64,000 nucleotides of DNA from Dendrolimus kikuchii (taxonomy: Eukaryota > Arthropoda > Insecta > Lepidoptera > Lasiocampidae): NCBI GenBank assembly GCA_019925095.2, contig CM034411.1, forward strand, positions 6,549,501 to 6,613,500. The letters are read 5' to 3'. The stretch's first letter is position 1. The number at the start of each line of letters is the position of its first letter. The position numbers and the translations under genes were made by a program. Shown here in pieces: positions 1-10,347 of this stretch. Below the pieces are notes generated by a model, which did not search any database, was not told where the DNA came from, and was given only the letters and a program-made list of their open reading frames with translations.

Positions 1-115
1 TACCCAAGGTGTCAAACCGTCTTGGACAACCATGGCCGGTATACTGTCCAGTCCTAAAAAAAAGAAAGCCCGTGTCTACCTAAAAGTGAGACACTATGGG
101 CTGAGATATGTATTA
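1..115 (+). repeat. SINE-A 3' fragment
   Basis: The start of the window matches the 3' body of SINE-A as seen in the fuller copies at 13344-13636 and 16492-16819. Shared features are a 'cttggacaa...tggc-ggtatactgtcc' block and a final 'gggctg' near an AT-rich tail. The 5' tRNA-like part lies outside the window. Confidence 0.6.
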
Positions 116-1154
116 TAAATACACGAATAAATTTATGTGCGTAATTTGATATAGTGTTACGCGCTTATTCATAAAAGTTATAGGAGGTTTATAGGCTAGT
201 TAAAAAATGTGTTACTCATAATTACATTCTAAATGCGGTTATAAAAATCAATTCTTATAAGTCTTCTTTAGCGAGTCTGTAAAATTCATATAACTATTAT
301 GAATAAGGGATTTTAGACTTTAAGTTTATTTTGAATTGGTGTACAATAAAGAATTATCTACCTATAAAATAGACAAACAAAGAGCTTTTATCCAAGTCGT
401 TTTGATTAATTAAATTGTAAAGTCTAGTGGTGATTTTAAAACAGTTTCAAGGCCAACACGAGTAATAGTTGTTCTTTCGCTTGCATTAATTTATGAATTA
501 TAAAATACCTATGTTAAACTGCACTTAAACCAATTTTATTTTGTGACAAATAATCGTCTGTAGTCCCTTAGCAGCAATAGCAAAGCTGATTATTTTTTTG
601 TATACTAATAAAATTTAAATATCTGTATGTTATATAAAAAGAAATGTCAAAATACTGCTTTTGTCTGTCAGTATGTCTGAAAGTCTCGAATAGGTTCCAA
701 AACAACTCAGTGGATTTCAAATTTAACTTAATTCAATAATTTTATCTCTAATTTACTTATATTATAATTATCTTTTGAATCCTCAAGACAAATTGAAATA
801 AACTCTTGTTCATTTCAATTTATCTTGCACCATTCAAAAGATATAAAGCCTTAGTTTTCTCGGCGACGAAATGGAAGGAAGGATCAGCTATTCTTTGATA
901 AGGTTTCGCATGTCACATTTAAATAATTATTAAATCAATAACACGTGTTCTGCACATTGCGATGAATCGATACTAGTGACACCTAGCGAAAATTGAAACT
1001 AATCATCAAAACAATGCTTTCTATTGGTACTTTATTCATAATATATACCTATACCAAGTTTATGGTCTCGTTAAAAAAGTGGGTTTATTTTATAATTAAG
1101 TTTTCTTTTTTGTAACAAAGCCTGAGATTATCATCATTCTTAATAACTTTTTCA
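116..1154. other. unassigned AT-rich DNA
   Basis: I see no coding potential, no repeat shared with the rest of the window and no RNA gene here. Short open frames are fortuitous. Confidence 0.5.
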
Positions 1155-1453
1155 TTTTTTATTGCATGAGTTCAGCAGACAGGCAGACGGCCCACCTAAT
1201 GGAAAGCGATTAACATCGCCTATAGACATTTGCAACACCAAATGTGCTACAAATGCGCTGCGAGTCTGCAACCTGGCCACTAATGCCGGCCGGAACACAA
1301 CTCAAGTTGTTATGGCGGCATACTCTAGAGCAGGGGTGGTAGCCATTCAGACGGGGAATATCCTACCAACTGGCTGTGGGTTGTTTTGTCGCCTCTTAGG
1401 ACAGGCCTCCCAGCCGCAGGAAATTGTATTCTTTCTCAATTCCTGCACGGATG
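1155..1453 (-). mobile_element. R315 interspersed repeat, copy 1
   Basis: This is a nearly full copy of the R315 family. On the plus strand it runs from a T-run plus 'attgcatgag' through the conserved 'cagcagacaggcagacggcc' block to 'tcctgcacggat'. Strand is given so that the A-rich end is 3'. The open frame across it is a by-product of sequence conservation within the family, since similar frames appear in several copies on both strands. I see no clear target-site duplication. Confidence 0.8.
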
Positions 1454-1964
1454 ATATACATTCGTAGAAAATAACTATCTTGTATGATAGCATATCCTTT
1501 GTTTTTGTCTTCCAACCCAGTTTTAATCATAAATTAAACACGAAATATTCCCAAAATATTAAGTTGTTTATGAATCACCTTAATCCACATATAATAATCG
1601 GTTCATTAGAAACATTCAGCTCAAACAACTCGCCTAGAATGGTATTCGTAAAACTATTAAATTCAATATGTTTTATTTTCAAGATTAACTAACAGTAAGT
1701 AGACTTGTTTCTCCTTAAATAACTCCCACGGGTAAATATATTCGTCATTAGATTTTATATTGTATTTACTTCATACTAGAACATTCCCGTGCCTTGATCA
1801 CCTTATTTAGTGATATAAATAGGTTTTATAGGTGTTATGTTACTGCTCCGAGATAATGTTAGTATTACTGACCATTTCAGGCAGATCTAGTGATGGGTTT
1901 AAAGCGTTATTTGTAACGTGACATTGTTATTAATTGTGAATGTATACACATTCATACACACAGA
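1454..1964. other. unassigned AT-rich DNA
   Basis: No gene or shared repeat was recognised. The 70-codon frame at 1480-1692 has no recognisable motif. Confidence 0.5.
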
Positions 1965-2360
1965 GATACACACTCCTTTTAGTCAACTTTTCAACAATAA
2001 GTTAGGGCCGGCAGAATATGTTTTTTCCTTCCACACTTCTCTATTCTGAGATACGTCCTCTGTCACACCACAAATCATACATCACCTTCACCCAATCTTT
2101 TGGTCTACCTCTACTTTTGTACCTATCAGTTATGCAGTTTAACACTCGTTTTATCACGTGACTTTCATCCCACCTCATTACATGTCCATACCACCTTAGT
2201 CTTCTTCCTCTCAATTTTTTTATCACCTGTTCTAAGATACCCTTATATACTCATTTCTCACCTTATCCATTCTTGTAAACTACACATTCAGTGGAAACGT
2301 TTGTGGTCTATCACTTTAGTGGCCAAACATTTGGATTCGTATAACATGATCGGTCGTATG
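1965..2360 (-). pseudogene. RTE-C LINE C-terminal relic
   Basis: Minus-strand translation gives the C-terminal region of an RTE-like reverse transcriptase ORF: LRGRRLRWYGHVMR, then KSRGRPKDWVKVMYDLW, then a degraded CADPN end near 2005. The motif order (RWYGHV followed by GRP) is shared with RTE-T and RTE-G. The reverse-transcriptase core is missing, so this is a 5'-truncated, inactive copy. Frameshifts and stops separate the upstream part (2230-2360) from the 61-codon open part. Related relics lie at 26290-26530, 48349-48570, 52650-52810 and 59340-59800. The LINE-tail assignment is fairly secure; the exact clade is inferred. Confidence 0.7.
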
Positions 2361-3235
2361 ACAGATTTATATATCTGACTTTTTAAATTCAGTGGCATTT
2401 GTATGCCACATCAACGAACTGTCTCGTCTATAGCCATGCTACATTCATTCTTCTCCTTACATCCTTCTCTATTTCACAATTCAAAGAGATAATCACTCAA
2501 CTGATAAAAATGACTTATTAAGTATTGTAATAAAAATTATCTATTAATCTTTTAATTTAAGTGAGAGCGGGTTCTTCTGATACAAATAAATATATATTAA
2601 TACTTAATAGAAGGTCCCAACTCCAAAACACTTGTATGTACTTTTTGGAACAGAATTCATTTGTTTTTTTATTAATGTTATTTTTTTTTATGTGGCCAGT
2701 CATTAACGGCGTTATTTTAAACGCTATAAATAATACGCACTTGCTCACAGTAAATAACTGTAAAAGTATTGCAGGTGATGCCCAAGCATAACAAGTGAAT
2801 TGTAGCTTGTTTTTCTATGAAAACATTTTGAAAATAAGACGATAGAAAAGTACTCATCCACACTTTTCAAGTAAATATATTGATTTTATTGTAAAATGTG
2901 TCATATATTTTATTTGGTTATTGTACATTTTTAAGGAAGGCATTTGAAACCGTAGACAATGCCAGTGAATTCATATCTAATAACAAAATCCGGGTGCTTG
3001 TCTGTTCAACCTATAATGTTTATTACGCAAGCGGTCGCACCGAGAGGATTGTTACGCCATTCGTTGCAATATGAACATTCGATAACTTGGTGCTTGTATT
3101 ATAAGACTGAAATAAGTGTTTGCTAATTAATTGTTGCTAATTTCTAGATTTAATATTTTTCACGTAATAAAAACACTTTCAACATATTAAAACATAAAGA
3201 CCAATATAAAAAAATCTTCTTATTCTTAGTACATT
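2361..3235. other. unassigned AT-rich DNA
   Basis: The overlapping frames on both strands at 2557-2791 show no motif. Nothing else was recognised. Confidence 0.45.
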
Positions 3236-3465
3236 TTTGTTGCTGGAGTACAATAGACAGACTGATGATCCACCTGATGAAAAGTGGTTACTGTCGCCTA
3301 TGAACATTTGCTATAGCTATGTGCTGTCGGCCTTAAAGGAGGCACTGGAATCTGGCCACTGGTATTTGAACACAAATTAAGGTTGTTACGGTGGCATATT
3401 CTAGACTGAAGGTAGTAGCCATCAGATAGGCAAATGATCTACCTAGCTGTGAGTTATTTTATAAA
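3236..3465 (-). mobile_element. degraded R315 copy
   Basis: Recognisable R315 blocks are present in order: 'acagactgatgatccacctgatg', 'acatttgc', 'aggttgttacggtggcatattctag' and 'tagtagccat'. Divergence is high and the far end is lost, so this is an old copy. Confidence 0.65.
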
Positions 3466-3490
3466 TGTTATATTTATCTAATAATACATA

Positions 3491-3492
3491 GA

Positions 3493-3541
<49 letters not shown>

Positions 3542-3600
3542 CATATAATACATAATAAATATAATAATACATAATAATATAGATATATATATATATAATA
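3491..3600. repeat. (TA)n microsatellite
   Basis: An almost pure TA run covers about 3499-3538. Imperfect 'ata'-rich repeats follow. Confidence 0.9.
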
Positions 3601-3869
3601 CATAGTTATAAAATTTTATCTTTATAAACCCAAATCTAAGGCCATAATCTCATGGGGCAATTGATAATGCACTTGCGGTTTATACAAAAATTTTTGGTCA
3701 AACACGATCTTAACGTGTTGCATCGTTGCGAAATATAGCGAAATTCTATGTCAGATGCTAACTAGTAAGTGTGTACTACTAGTAGTGAGTACTAAATGTG
3801 AGTAGACTCGTAGAAGGAAGCCCGAAGAGTTCAATTTAATCATGCACTTATGAGTCCTATTTTTACATA

Positions 3870-4081
3870 GTTAAGGTGGGGAAGTCCGTCAGTGGGGTAA
3901 GTTCGTATACCTCTCGTTATTTATCTGTTTTAAACGGAATTTAACGTCAACTACAATTTGAACATATAATTCAACGGTATCTTAGCACTACTGACCGATT
4001 TGTTGCAGTCGTTTCTTTTCAAGCGCGAAAATACCGAGAGATATATGGAGTTCCCCCACTAACGGATTTCGCCACCTTGAC
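3870..4081. mobile_element. TA-flanked MITE (mariner-like TSD)
   Basis: This is a 212-bp element with inverted termini. The left end is GTTAAGGTGGGGAAGTCCG and the right end, reverse-complemented, is GTCAAGGTGGCGAAATCCG. TA lies on both sides (3868-3869 and 4082-4083). It has no coding capacity. A second copy of the same family is at 27438-27634. A TA duplication fits Tc1/mariner-type transposition, but no transposase is visible, so superfamily placement is inference. Confidence 0.8.
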
Positions 4082-4522
4082 TATACTATATTTTTTTTTA
4101 AGCAACGCAATCAATAGTTTAAAGTGTTCTAAAGAGGCTTAGGGTCATGGGAGCGACCGCGTGACACAGAGGGCCTAGCCACGATATTGTAGGGTAACCA
4201 TGATGGCATAATTCCTATAAAAAATCAGTTCGACTTTGTATGAAGTATAAATTCAATAAGACCTTAATTTAGCGCTTAAAGTTTAATTAAACTGTTTTAA
4301 TTTCGTTTAGTCCAGACTTGCATAATGAAGGTCAAATGAATATATACAACAAGTCAATTAAAGTTTTTATCAAGCACAACTATTTATCGCAAGACCAAAA
4401 ATTTGACACGCCCTACTACCAACGCCTTGAATTAACTTAACGTTCTTATTGATCAGAAAATAGATGTGTTACATTACATTTTATATTTATTCATATATAA
4501 CTGTTGGTCGCAGAGGAAGGTT
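4082..4522. other. unassigned DNA
   Basis: No gene or shared repeat was recognised. Confidence 0.45.
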
Positions 4523-4895
4523 TCCAGAAAAAAAATTGGGCCCAAAAATAGAGGAGATGATATTGGAATTTGGGTCCGAAACAACTCCGAAATAGAAAAC
4601 CTCGTGGCTGAGCCCAACATAATTGGAAAAATAAAAGCTCACCGTCTCAGCTGGCTCGGTCACATAGAACGCATGGGGAAGATCGGAGTGTTAAAAAAGC
4701 ACATTTAGTGCAACCAGTCGATCGGCGCCCGGTTAACGATACTAAGTATCGCTGAAAATATAGATTTCACCGACATTCAAGCTTTTAATTGCCAAGATAC
4801 TGTGCAGGACAGAATAAAGTGACGTGTTATAATTAGGGAGGACAAAACGCACTTCGGATCGCTGAGCCAACGGAGTTGGTTAGAATTTAAAGTTG
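4523..4895 (+). pseudogene. RTE-S LINE C-terminal relic
   Basis: The translation KIKAHRLSWLGHIERMGK is the pre-terminal motif of an RTE-like LINE protein. It is preceded by a degraded form of the usual 'VRxNxEIxNLxxEPNII' stretch. After a stop at about 4706 the similarity resumes out of frame and ends with HFGSLSQRS (about 4850-4885), the same protein end as the copy at 21636-21900. There is no reverse-transcriptase core. It is a broken, 5'-truncated copy. Confidence 0.75.
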
Positions 4896-4904
4896 CGAAA
4901 TCCT

Positions 4905-5070
4905 GTAAAGTATCAAACCACCTTAGGAAAACAAGGCGGGTAGATCATGCTCCTGAAATAAGTATTACCTGAGGTTCTAAAGCAGTCAACTTTAGACAAT
5001 CGTTTAATGAAATTGACACGTGTCTAGATATACTGGTAGTTGTAAAACGTAACGTAAACTTCCACTTTAT
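4905..5070. repeat. unclassified dispersed repeat, copy 1 of 2
   Basis: The block around 'aatcgtttaatgaaattgac', 'cgtgtctag' and 'tactggtag' is similar to 6890-7015 in the same order. The family is unknown to me and no ends were identified. Confidence 0.5.
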
Positions 5071-6055
5071 GTTTATGCTTATCATGTCCATCATATGAGT
5101 CTGCGAAAATGACCTCTTTAAGCTATTAGAAATCATAAGTGGGAAATTTATCGCCTGATACTATACAATTTCAAATGAACATTCAAAAGATTGTTAACAT
5201 TGCTTACTTTGACTGCATGTAATAAAATACATTTAAAATGCCAATATATAAACGTATAGTATTATTAAATCGTAAATGTCAACCGTAAATTAAATCTCAA
5301 TTTATGCGGAAATCATGGCCACTGTCAAGTTCGGATGCGCGTACGCAGCCACGGTACGGCGCCTGCGATCAAAGCATTGTTACGTGTTATAGTGACGTGC
5401 TTAATTAATACGGAAATATATCGATTTATGTGACTTGGAAACTAAAAAAAAATCGATACTAGATTCATTTAAAATTTGGCCCTCTAAATATATTTTGTTT
5501 TTGTTACAAGTAACATTTTGTGTTTATAAAATTTACCTCTTACATAATATTTGTGTCATCAAAAACACAAAAAAGGAAAATGCATCGTACAACGAGCAAT
5601 CAAAATTCACTTCAATATTTGTATTATATAAGTATTGATTTCAAGAATTTGACGAGTATAAAAATTTAAACAACGATCAATTGCTCAATAAAACGGCCAA
5701 ACAACAACTATGTCACTAACACGTATAAAACAGCTGTTAATAATAAAAGCAAATTATTTTATTGTTATCAACCAAACAAAAAACGTTGAAAGTGATAAAC
5801 AGTCACGAAATGTTACAAGGACTACTTCAATCGACATAGTATTTTTTTTTTTGTTGTAGGCATTTAAAAATAGAAATAAACAGTCAATATAGCAGCTCTG
5901 TTATAAGACACTATTTATTTTTCTTTGTACACTCTTCGAACTATTTATAGACCAAAATTGTTGCCATTATGCTGCTAACAACGTTGGCAAATCTCAGTTT
6001 TAACCGCTGTGTTATTGGTGAACGATTACGTTGGTTCTTAGAAGATTAACTTTTT
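5071..6055. other. unassigned AT-rich DNA
   Basis: Nothing was recognised. A short, relatively GC-rich patch at about 5310-5400 has no open frame and no shared copy. Confidence 0.45.
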
Positions 6056-6149
6056 CGGTCTTATTCATATTCAATTAGAGTAAGTTTAAAAGGCTTAAGA
6101 ACCTTAAACAAGCGTTCAACGTCACTCGAACTCAATATGAATAAGACCG
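6056..6149. repeat. short inverted-repeat element
   Basis: A perfect 16-bp inverted repeat (CGGTCTTATTCATATT at 6056-6071 and its complement at 6134-6149) bounds 62 bp. It resembles a tiny MITE or foldback. No convincing target duplication is seen. Confidence 0.6.
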
Positions 6150-6889
6150 TTTGAGATTATTATGATATAATTTATCATAATATGGTCATGGATACATGCT
6201 AAATTTCATGATAATCGATTAATACAACTTCGTTCCCATCAATTCCTGCGAAAAGTCGTTCTCTCGTCTTAAAAGTAATCTACATATATTCAACGCCGTT
6301 CTAATAAATACAAGACCAAATTTTATGACAGATAGATTTTCTAAAGCTTATCAAAATAAACAAATTTAAAAATGCATAATTACAATATTTTTTTGATAAA
6401 ACAATGTTAGATAGTTTATTTCCATAATCGTGAACAAGGTATAAACACAGTTACTTTCATATTCCTGTATTAGTAATAAATATGTACGGTAGAGATTGAT
6501 ATTTGAAAATCCATATTAATGTGAGTGACGTAACAGTTTATTGCTCCAAAAACGTAAGTGTCATAGTAGCAATTAAAACTCATCATAATTATCGATAATT
6601 TTTTTTATCGAAAACTACAAAAAATACAGCGCATCACTATCACGGTGTTCAGAAAGACATGGTGTATAAAGTGGAACACCGTTAGATGCTCATTTGTGGG
6701 ATATTGTTCCACAAAATCATGTAAATAGTATTTAATTTATACTCACAGAGAGATGATTTTTAAGATTAGACCACAAGTTTCTTACCTGAAAAATAAAACA
6801 ACAATTATTTTTTTTTTTACATTGGTTAAATTTTATAGTAATTATAGGCTGTTAAGGTTTTTTCTATGAAATAGCCAGCGGCGTAAATT
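6150..6889. other. unassigned AT-rich DNA
   Basis: No gene or family shared with the rest of the window was recognised. Confidence 0.45.
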
Positions 6890-7015
6890 ACAGAGCAGGA
6901 GGCCTAAACTAGCCGCTTTTGAAGAATCGTTTAGTGAAGTTGACCGTGTCTAGTAATACTAGTAGGTGTAAGACATAGCACAAATTTATGTTGCTACTTG
7001 TGATATTCGTATTGC
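6890..7015. repeat. unclassified dispersed repeat, copy 2 of 2
   Basis: Diverged partner of 4905-5070, sharing 'aatcgtttagtgaagttgac', 'cgtgtctag' and 'tactagtag' in the same order. Confidence 0.5.
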
Positions 7016-7170
7016 GAAAGTGTATTTAGTTTAAGCCCTCTATACTACGTGCAAAACCATCGATTTTATGCTTCTGTAACCATTTTGATAAAAAAACAGT
7101 ACAGCAATAAAATCATCATGTCCGTGTTTATCTGTCAGTTAGTATGTCGCAATTCTTTTTCTGAAATTAT

Positions 7171-7330
7171 TAGTTGAATGAATGAATGAATGAATGAAAA
7201 CTATTTATGTTCACCATAACTTAAACCTCGACAATTAATATGGATACATTTGCATTAGAACAATGGGTAGCCTTATCGCTTATAGCGATCTCTTCCAGGC
7301 AACCCGGTGTCCAAGGAGACAGTAAAAGAA
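7171..7330 (-). mobile_element. LINE 3' end with hairpin and (TTCA)n tail
   Basis: On the minus strand this is a non-coding LINE tail. It carries the conserved 'gcctggaagagatcgct' box and the 15-bp palindrome atcgctatAagcgat (7275-7289), and ends in a (TTCA)n microsatellite at 7173-7196. The copy at 26027-26190 is nearly identical across the whole length, including the tail. I associate this box with lepidopteran CR1-type LINEs from memory. The ORF is absent, so the copy is severely 5'-truncated. Confidence 0.75.
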
Positions 7331-7790
7331 AAATTAAATAGTTTTATATGAATCAAAATTTGTAGGAATATGCGATCTACATTTCGCTATATAATATTGT
7401 GGAGTGTAGAGAAAACGCGATAAAAAAAAAATACGTATTTAATTCATTCATTCTAAAGTAACAGTGGTCTGCTACATAGTCTATAACTTTAAACTTGGTA
7501 CTTTGGTTATATTTTATTCTTGACAAACATTTTTCGTTCTTTGCCTTAGAAACCATAAAACATTAATCGCAAACACTTTATATTTCAAAAACTGCTTAAC
7601 GATTACCGTTTATAAATGTACTTTTAAAGTCTTGATTACTTTTCAGAGTTTTCCATTTCGTCTAGAATAAAAGAATTTTAGGAGGTAATATTTCGCCAAC
7701 TATTAACTTAATAGGTTTGGTAGGATTATCTAAATCGGATTCCCGCCACTAAGTTATCATACTTCAAAAATAGAATAAAATAGAAAACTC
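7331..7790. other. unassigned AT-rich DNA
   Basis: No gene or shared repeat was recognised. Confidence 0.45.
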
Positions 7791-7794
7791 TACT

Positions 7795-7989
7795 CTATTG
7801 ATTACGAAAATAAACAATTACAAAATGAATAATTACAATAATTTTCCGGCAAAACAAAAGGCGGCCTTATCGCTTAAAGCGATCTCTTCCAAGCAACCTG
7901 ACTTAGAGGATACTTTTAAGAACTTATGTCTAGTTAATATTAAATTAAAAAGAAGTAATATAAAAAAGGAAGAACAGTGCAACGTGGAC
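7795..7989 (-). mobile_element. CR1-like LINE 3' UTR, first part
   Basis: This matches 30817-31010, the 3' UTR of the CR1-like LINE at 31044-33478. It includes the 'ggcaaaacaaaaggcggcc' block and the palindrome atcgcttaaagcgat (7869-7883). The 84-codon plus-strand frame here is antisense to the UTR and is not a gene. The element is interrupted at 7989 by an RTE-G insertion and resumes at 8415. Confidence 0.85.
7976..7989 (+). repeat. target-site duplication, left copy (14 bp)
   Basis: The sequence agtgcaacgtggac is repeated exactly at 8401-8414, flanking the RTE-G insertion. The undisrupted homologue near 30984 carries a single equivalent of this sequence. Confidence 0.9.
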
Positions 7990-8400
7990 TATAGAACTGC
8001 GTGTCACGGAGATGAATATGCTGCGATGGATGTCTGGAGTGACGCGGAATGACCGGGTCAGGAACTCCCGCATCCTCGGCTGTCTTCATGTCCGTGACAT
8101 AGCAGACAAATTGTAAGAGTGTCGCTTACGCTGGTACGGCCACGTTTTACGGAGACTGGCTAATTATGTGGGGAACAAATGTCTAGCCATGCCGCCTCCG
8201 TCAGGTCCCGGTCGAAGGGGAAGGCCCAAGAAATGTTGGCTTGACGTTGTGAAGGATGACATGCGTACCAATGGTCTCAAAACGGGGGATGCTGAAGACC
8301 GCGCGAAGTGGAGTAGAAAAAGTAGGAAAGCGGACCCTGGGCGTCGGAGTGAATGCTCCGAACGCAACCGGGAATTAACGCTCGGATGATGATGATGATG
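7990..8400 (+). pseudogene. RTE-G LINE, 5'-truncated insertion
   Basis: The plus-strand translation, in one main frame, reads MLRWMSGVTRNDRVRN, an in-frame TAA at 8114-8116, LRWYGHVLR, GRRGRPKKCWLDVVKDDM, AEDRAKWSRKSRKADPGRR. This is the C-terminal region typical of RTE-like LINE proteins. The copy ends in a (GAT)n/(ATG)n microsatellite (about 8385-8400), as RTE LINEs often do. It is flanked by a perfect 14-bp duplication. The reverse-transcriptase core is missing. The fragment at 11683-11765 shares the same stop codon at the same place. Confidence 0.88.
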
Positions 8401-8450
8401 AGTGCAACGTGGACAATAAACAGCATTGAAATGAAATGAAATGATATCTT
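8401..8450 (-). mobile_element. CR1-like LINE 3' UTR, second part
   Basis: This begins with the right copy of the 14-bp duplication (8401-8414) and continues with 'aataaacagc', matching 'agtaaacagc' near 30999. It is the remainder of the element split by RTE-G. Confidence 0.8.
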
Positions 8451-8567
8451 TGTTTTTTTATGAAACACAGATAACGAGGTCTTATGACATGGTGACAACA
8501 TGTTTCGCCATTTACTGGCATACAATTTTTTTTTTTAATTTGTATGGTTTATAAATATCTTACATTT

Positions 8568-8811
8568 AGTTATGAAAACTGAACTAAATTATAAATAAGT
8601 ATACATACAAACTTTATCGAGACATAGCGAAACGCCTGATAGACGTCTCATGTGGCCAAAAGACTGGTCTGTACTTCGGACAACGCATTAACGTCAATTA
8701 GGCCAGTCTTTTGGGCACGTTTCCAACTGACAGCAGTCTGGGACTAGATTTTATAGTTTAATTTTAATTTGTATATATACTTATTTATAATTTAGTTTAG
8801 TTTTCATAACT
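8568..8811 (+). mobile_element. PDG-LINE tail bounded by a 45-bp inverted repeat
   Basis: The arms at 8568-8613 and 8767-8811 are inverted copies with about two mismatches. Between them lies a diverged PDG-LINE C-terminus with YRDIAKRL, TGLYFGQRINV and ASLLGTFPTDSSLGLDF recognisable across gaps. The fuller copy is at 43127-43527. The right arm occupies the position of the 3' UTR, and the left arm looks like an inverted duplicate of it. Confidence 0.7.
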
Positions 8812-9103
8812 TAATTATAAAGTAATTTTTAAAGAGAAGTAAATAATATGTTTGGTTATCAGAATACTAAATAAATAAAAGAATCATACATTTTTATTTA
8901 ATAGTCGTTTATTATGATATTATATTATAGAAGATAATTTATTACAATTTGTTGCACAATTTTGTCACCTTTATGTCAAAGTTTAATACAATTATATACT
9001 TGATGAATGTCAACTTTATTAATAATAATTAATTGTTGAATATTTTGAATCATGAGCGCATTCAAAAATATAATATATTATTTAATGTCATATGATAATA
9101 TAA

Positions 9104-9265
9104 ATGTCAGGAGCCTTAAGAACAGACGAGCGTGCATGACAAGAGCTATGAATGTCAAAGAAGCAAGTGAGGTGTATAAGAATAAGCCTGAATGGCGCTC
9201 TGTTGTTCGTGCCTACCCCGCAAGGGAACTGGCGTGAAGTTATGTATGTACGTATGTATGTATAT
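9104..9265 (+). pseudogene. RTE-T LINE, extreme 5' truncation
   Basis: The frame VRSLKNRRACMTRAMNVKEA ... WRSVVRAYPARELA matches the last 40-odd residues of the 380-codon RTE-T ORF at 17486-18628. The stop is followed by the same 'gaagttatgtatgta' tail. A possible imperfect 9-bp duplication (ataatataa and ataataaaa) flanks it. It is a dead-on-arrival copy. Confidence 0.85.
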
Positions 9266-9564
9266 AATAATAAAATACATTCATCTTTAGGAAATTCTTA
9301 AAGTACTTTCCCAACACAACTTAAAAGAAATCTTCCGGTATTTATATAAAAGTGATTCTAGTAAAAAATCAACGTAGAAACCATCAATCCGGCCTAATCG
9401 CATTTCCTACACTTTCACGGTCCTTTTAAGTTTTTACTTGCGAAACTTGTTTGAGGCTTTACGGATGTAATAGCGACACATCGCAATTTGATAGCGATTG
9501 ACTTTCTATTGTCTATTTGAAGATAACATATTGGTTTTCATGTTACGCAATGATTTTCGCTTTA

Positions 9565-9730
9565 GGGCCGATTTTTCAATGCAAGATAAAAGTTACCCAA
9601 TTGATAAAATACAGCACAAAATAATTAAAAACTATACTTATCTGTTTATATAATAATACGATAGTTCATTTGATTCACTTTTGTAATTAGAGTATATAGA
9701 GATAGATATAGTATAGAGATAACTTTTACC
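9565..9730. mobile_element. Harbinger-like MITE, left part
   Basis: It begins GGGCCGATTTTTCAAT after TTA, followed by 'gataaaagtta'. The intact relative at 20597-20767 starts and ends similarly and is flanked by TTA on both sides. This copy is broken at 9730 by R315. Small remnants follow at 10051-10077 and 10330-10347. PIF/Harbinger placement rests only on the 3-bp TTA duplication and GGSCC termini. Confidence 0.6.
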
Positions 9731-10045
9731 TTTTTTTTATTGCAGAAGTTCAGCAGACAGGCAGACGGCCCACTTGATTGAAAGCAGTTACCATCGCTTA
9801 TGAACATTTGCAACACCTAAGGTGCTACAAATGCGCTGCTGCTCTCTTAAAGGAGACTGGAACCTGGTCACTAATGCCGGAACACAACTCAAGGTTGTTA
9901 TGGCGACATACTTTAGACGAGGGGTGGTAGCCATCCAGTCGGGCAAATGCTCTACCACCTGGCTGTGGGTTGTATTGTCGCCTCTTACGACAGGCCACCC
10001 GGTCGCAGGAAATTGTATTCTTTCTCCGTTCCTGCACGGATAAAA
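9731..10045 (-). mobile_element. R315 interspersed repeat, complete copy
   Basis: This is a complete 315-bp unit between two copies of TTACC (9726-9730 and 10046-10050). On the minus strand it begins TTTTATCCGTGCAGGAACGG and ends with 'cttctgcaataaaaaaaa'. It sits inside a Harbinger-like MITE, and joining the flanks restores 'aacttttacctggtga', which matches the intact MITE ('aacttttatctggtga'). That independently confirms the boundaries. Both ends carry a TGCAGRA motif in inverted orientation. The open frames on both strands are not genes. The class (SINE or MITE) is unresolved. Confidence 0.88.
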
Positions 10046-10050
10046 TTACC

Positions 10051-10077
10051 TGGTGAATTTATTGATTATTATGAATT
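10051..10077. mobile_element. Harbinger-like MITE, middle remnant
   Basis: A short segment continues the MITE between the R315 and SINE-B insertions. It ends with the left copy of the SINE-B duplication (attattatgaatt, 10065-10077). Confidence 0.55.
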
Positions 10078-10316
10078 TGACGGCCTTTGTGGTTGAGCGG
10101 GCTAAGCCTTTACCGGCCTACCTCACTGCAATGCAGAGGCTCCGGGTCCGATTCCTGGTATAGTAAATTTCGGAAACGTATTTTCCCCGTTATTTACTAT
10201 GATCTGGGTGTCTGGGATCGACCCCAGAGTAGTCCGTTGTATATTAACCAGAACACAAGCGTAACTTGCTTAATTTGGGGATATACAATATGTGTGTTTG
10301 TCTGCTGATTATTATT
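10078..10316 (+). mobile_element. SINE-B, complete copy
   Basis: This is a tRNA-derived SINE. The A-box-like TGGTTGAGCGGG (about 10090) and the B-box-like GGTCCGATTCC (about 10145) are spaced as in a tRNA. A unique body follows, with 'gatctgggtgtctgggatcg' and 'aatttggggatatacaat', then an (ATT)n tail. Perfect 13-bp duplications (10065-10077, 10317-10329) flank it. Other copies lie at 51830-52016, 57618-58245 (split) and 62037-62250. Confidence 0.88.
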
Positions 10317-10329
10317 ATTATTATGAATT

Positions 10330-10347
10330 AAAAAATCGGACCAAAGT
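10330..10347. mobile_element. Harbinger-like MITE, right remnant
   Basis: The segment 'aaaaaatcggacc' corresponds to the right terminus 'gaaaaaacggccc' of the intact MITE at 20597-20767. It is degraded. Confidence 0.45.

Noticed and set aside
1162..1467. 101-codon plus-strand ORF
   Set aside because: It lies within R315. Homologous frames appear in other copies on both strands and none has a conserved start, so it is a stop-poor repeat.
7173..7196. CRISPR-like short direct repeats
   Set aside because: This is a (GAAT)n microsatellite forming a LINE tail. There are no spacers.
7798..8052. 84-codon plus-strand ORF
   Set aside because: It is antisense to a CR1-like 3' UTR and runs across the RTE-G insertion junction.
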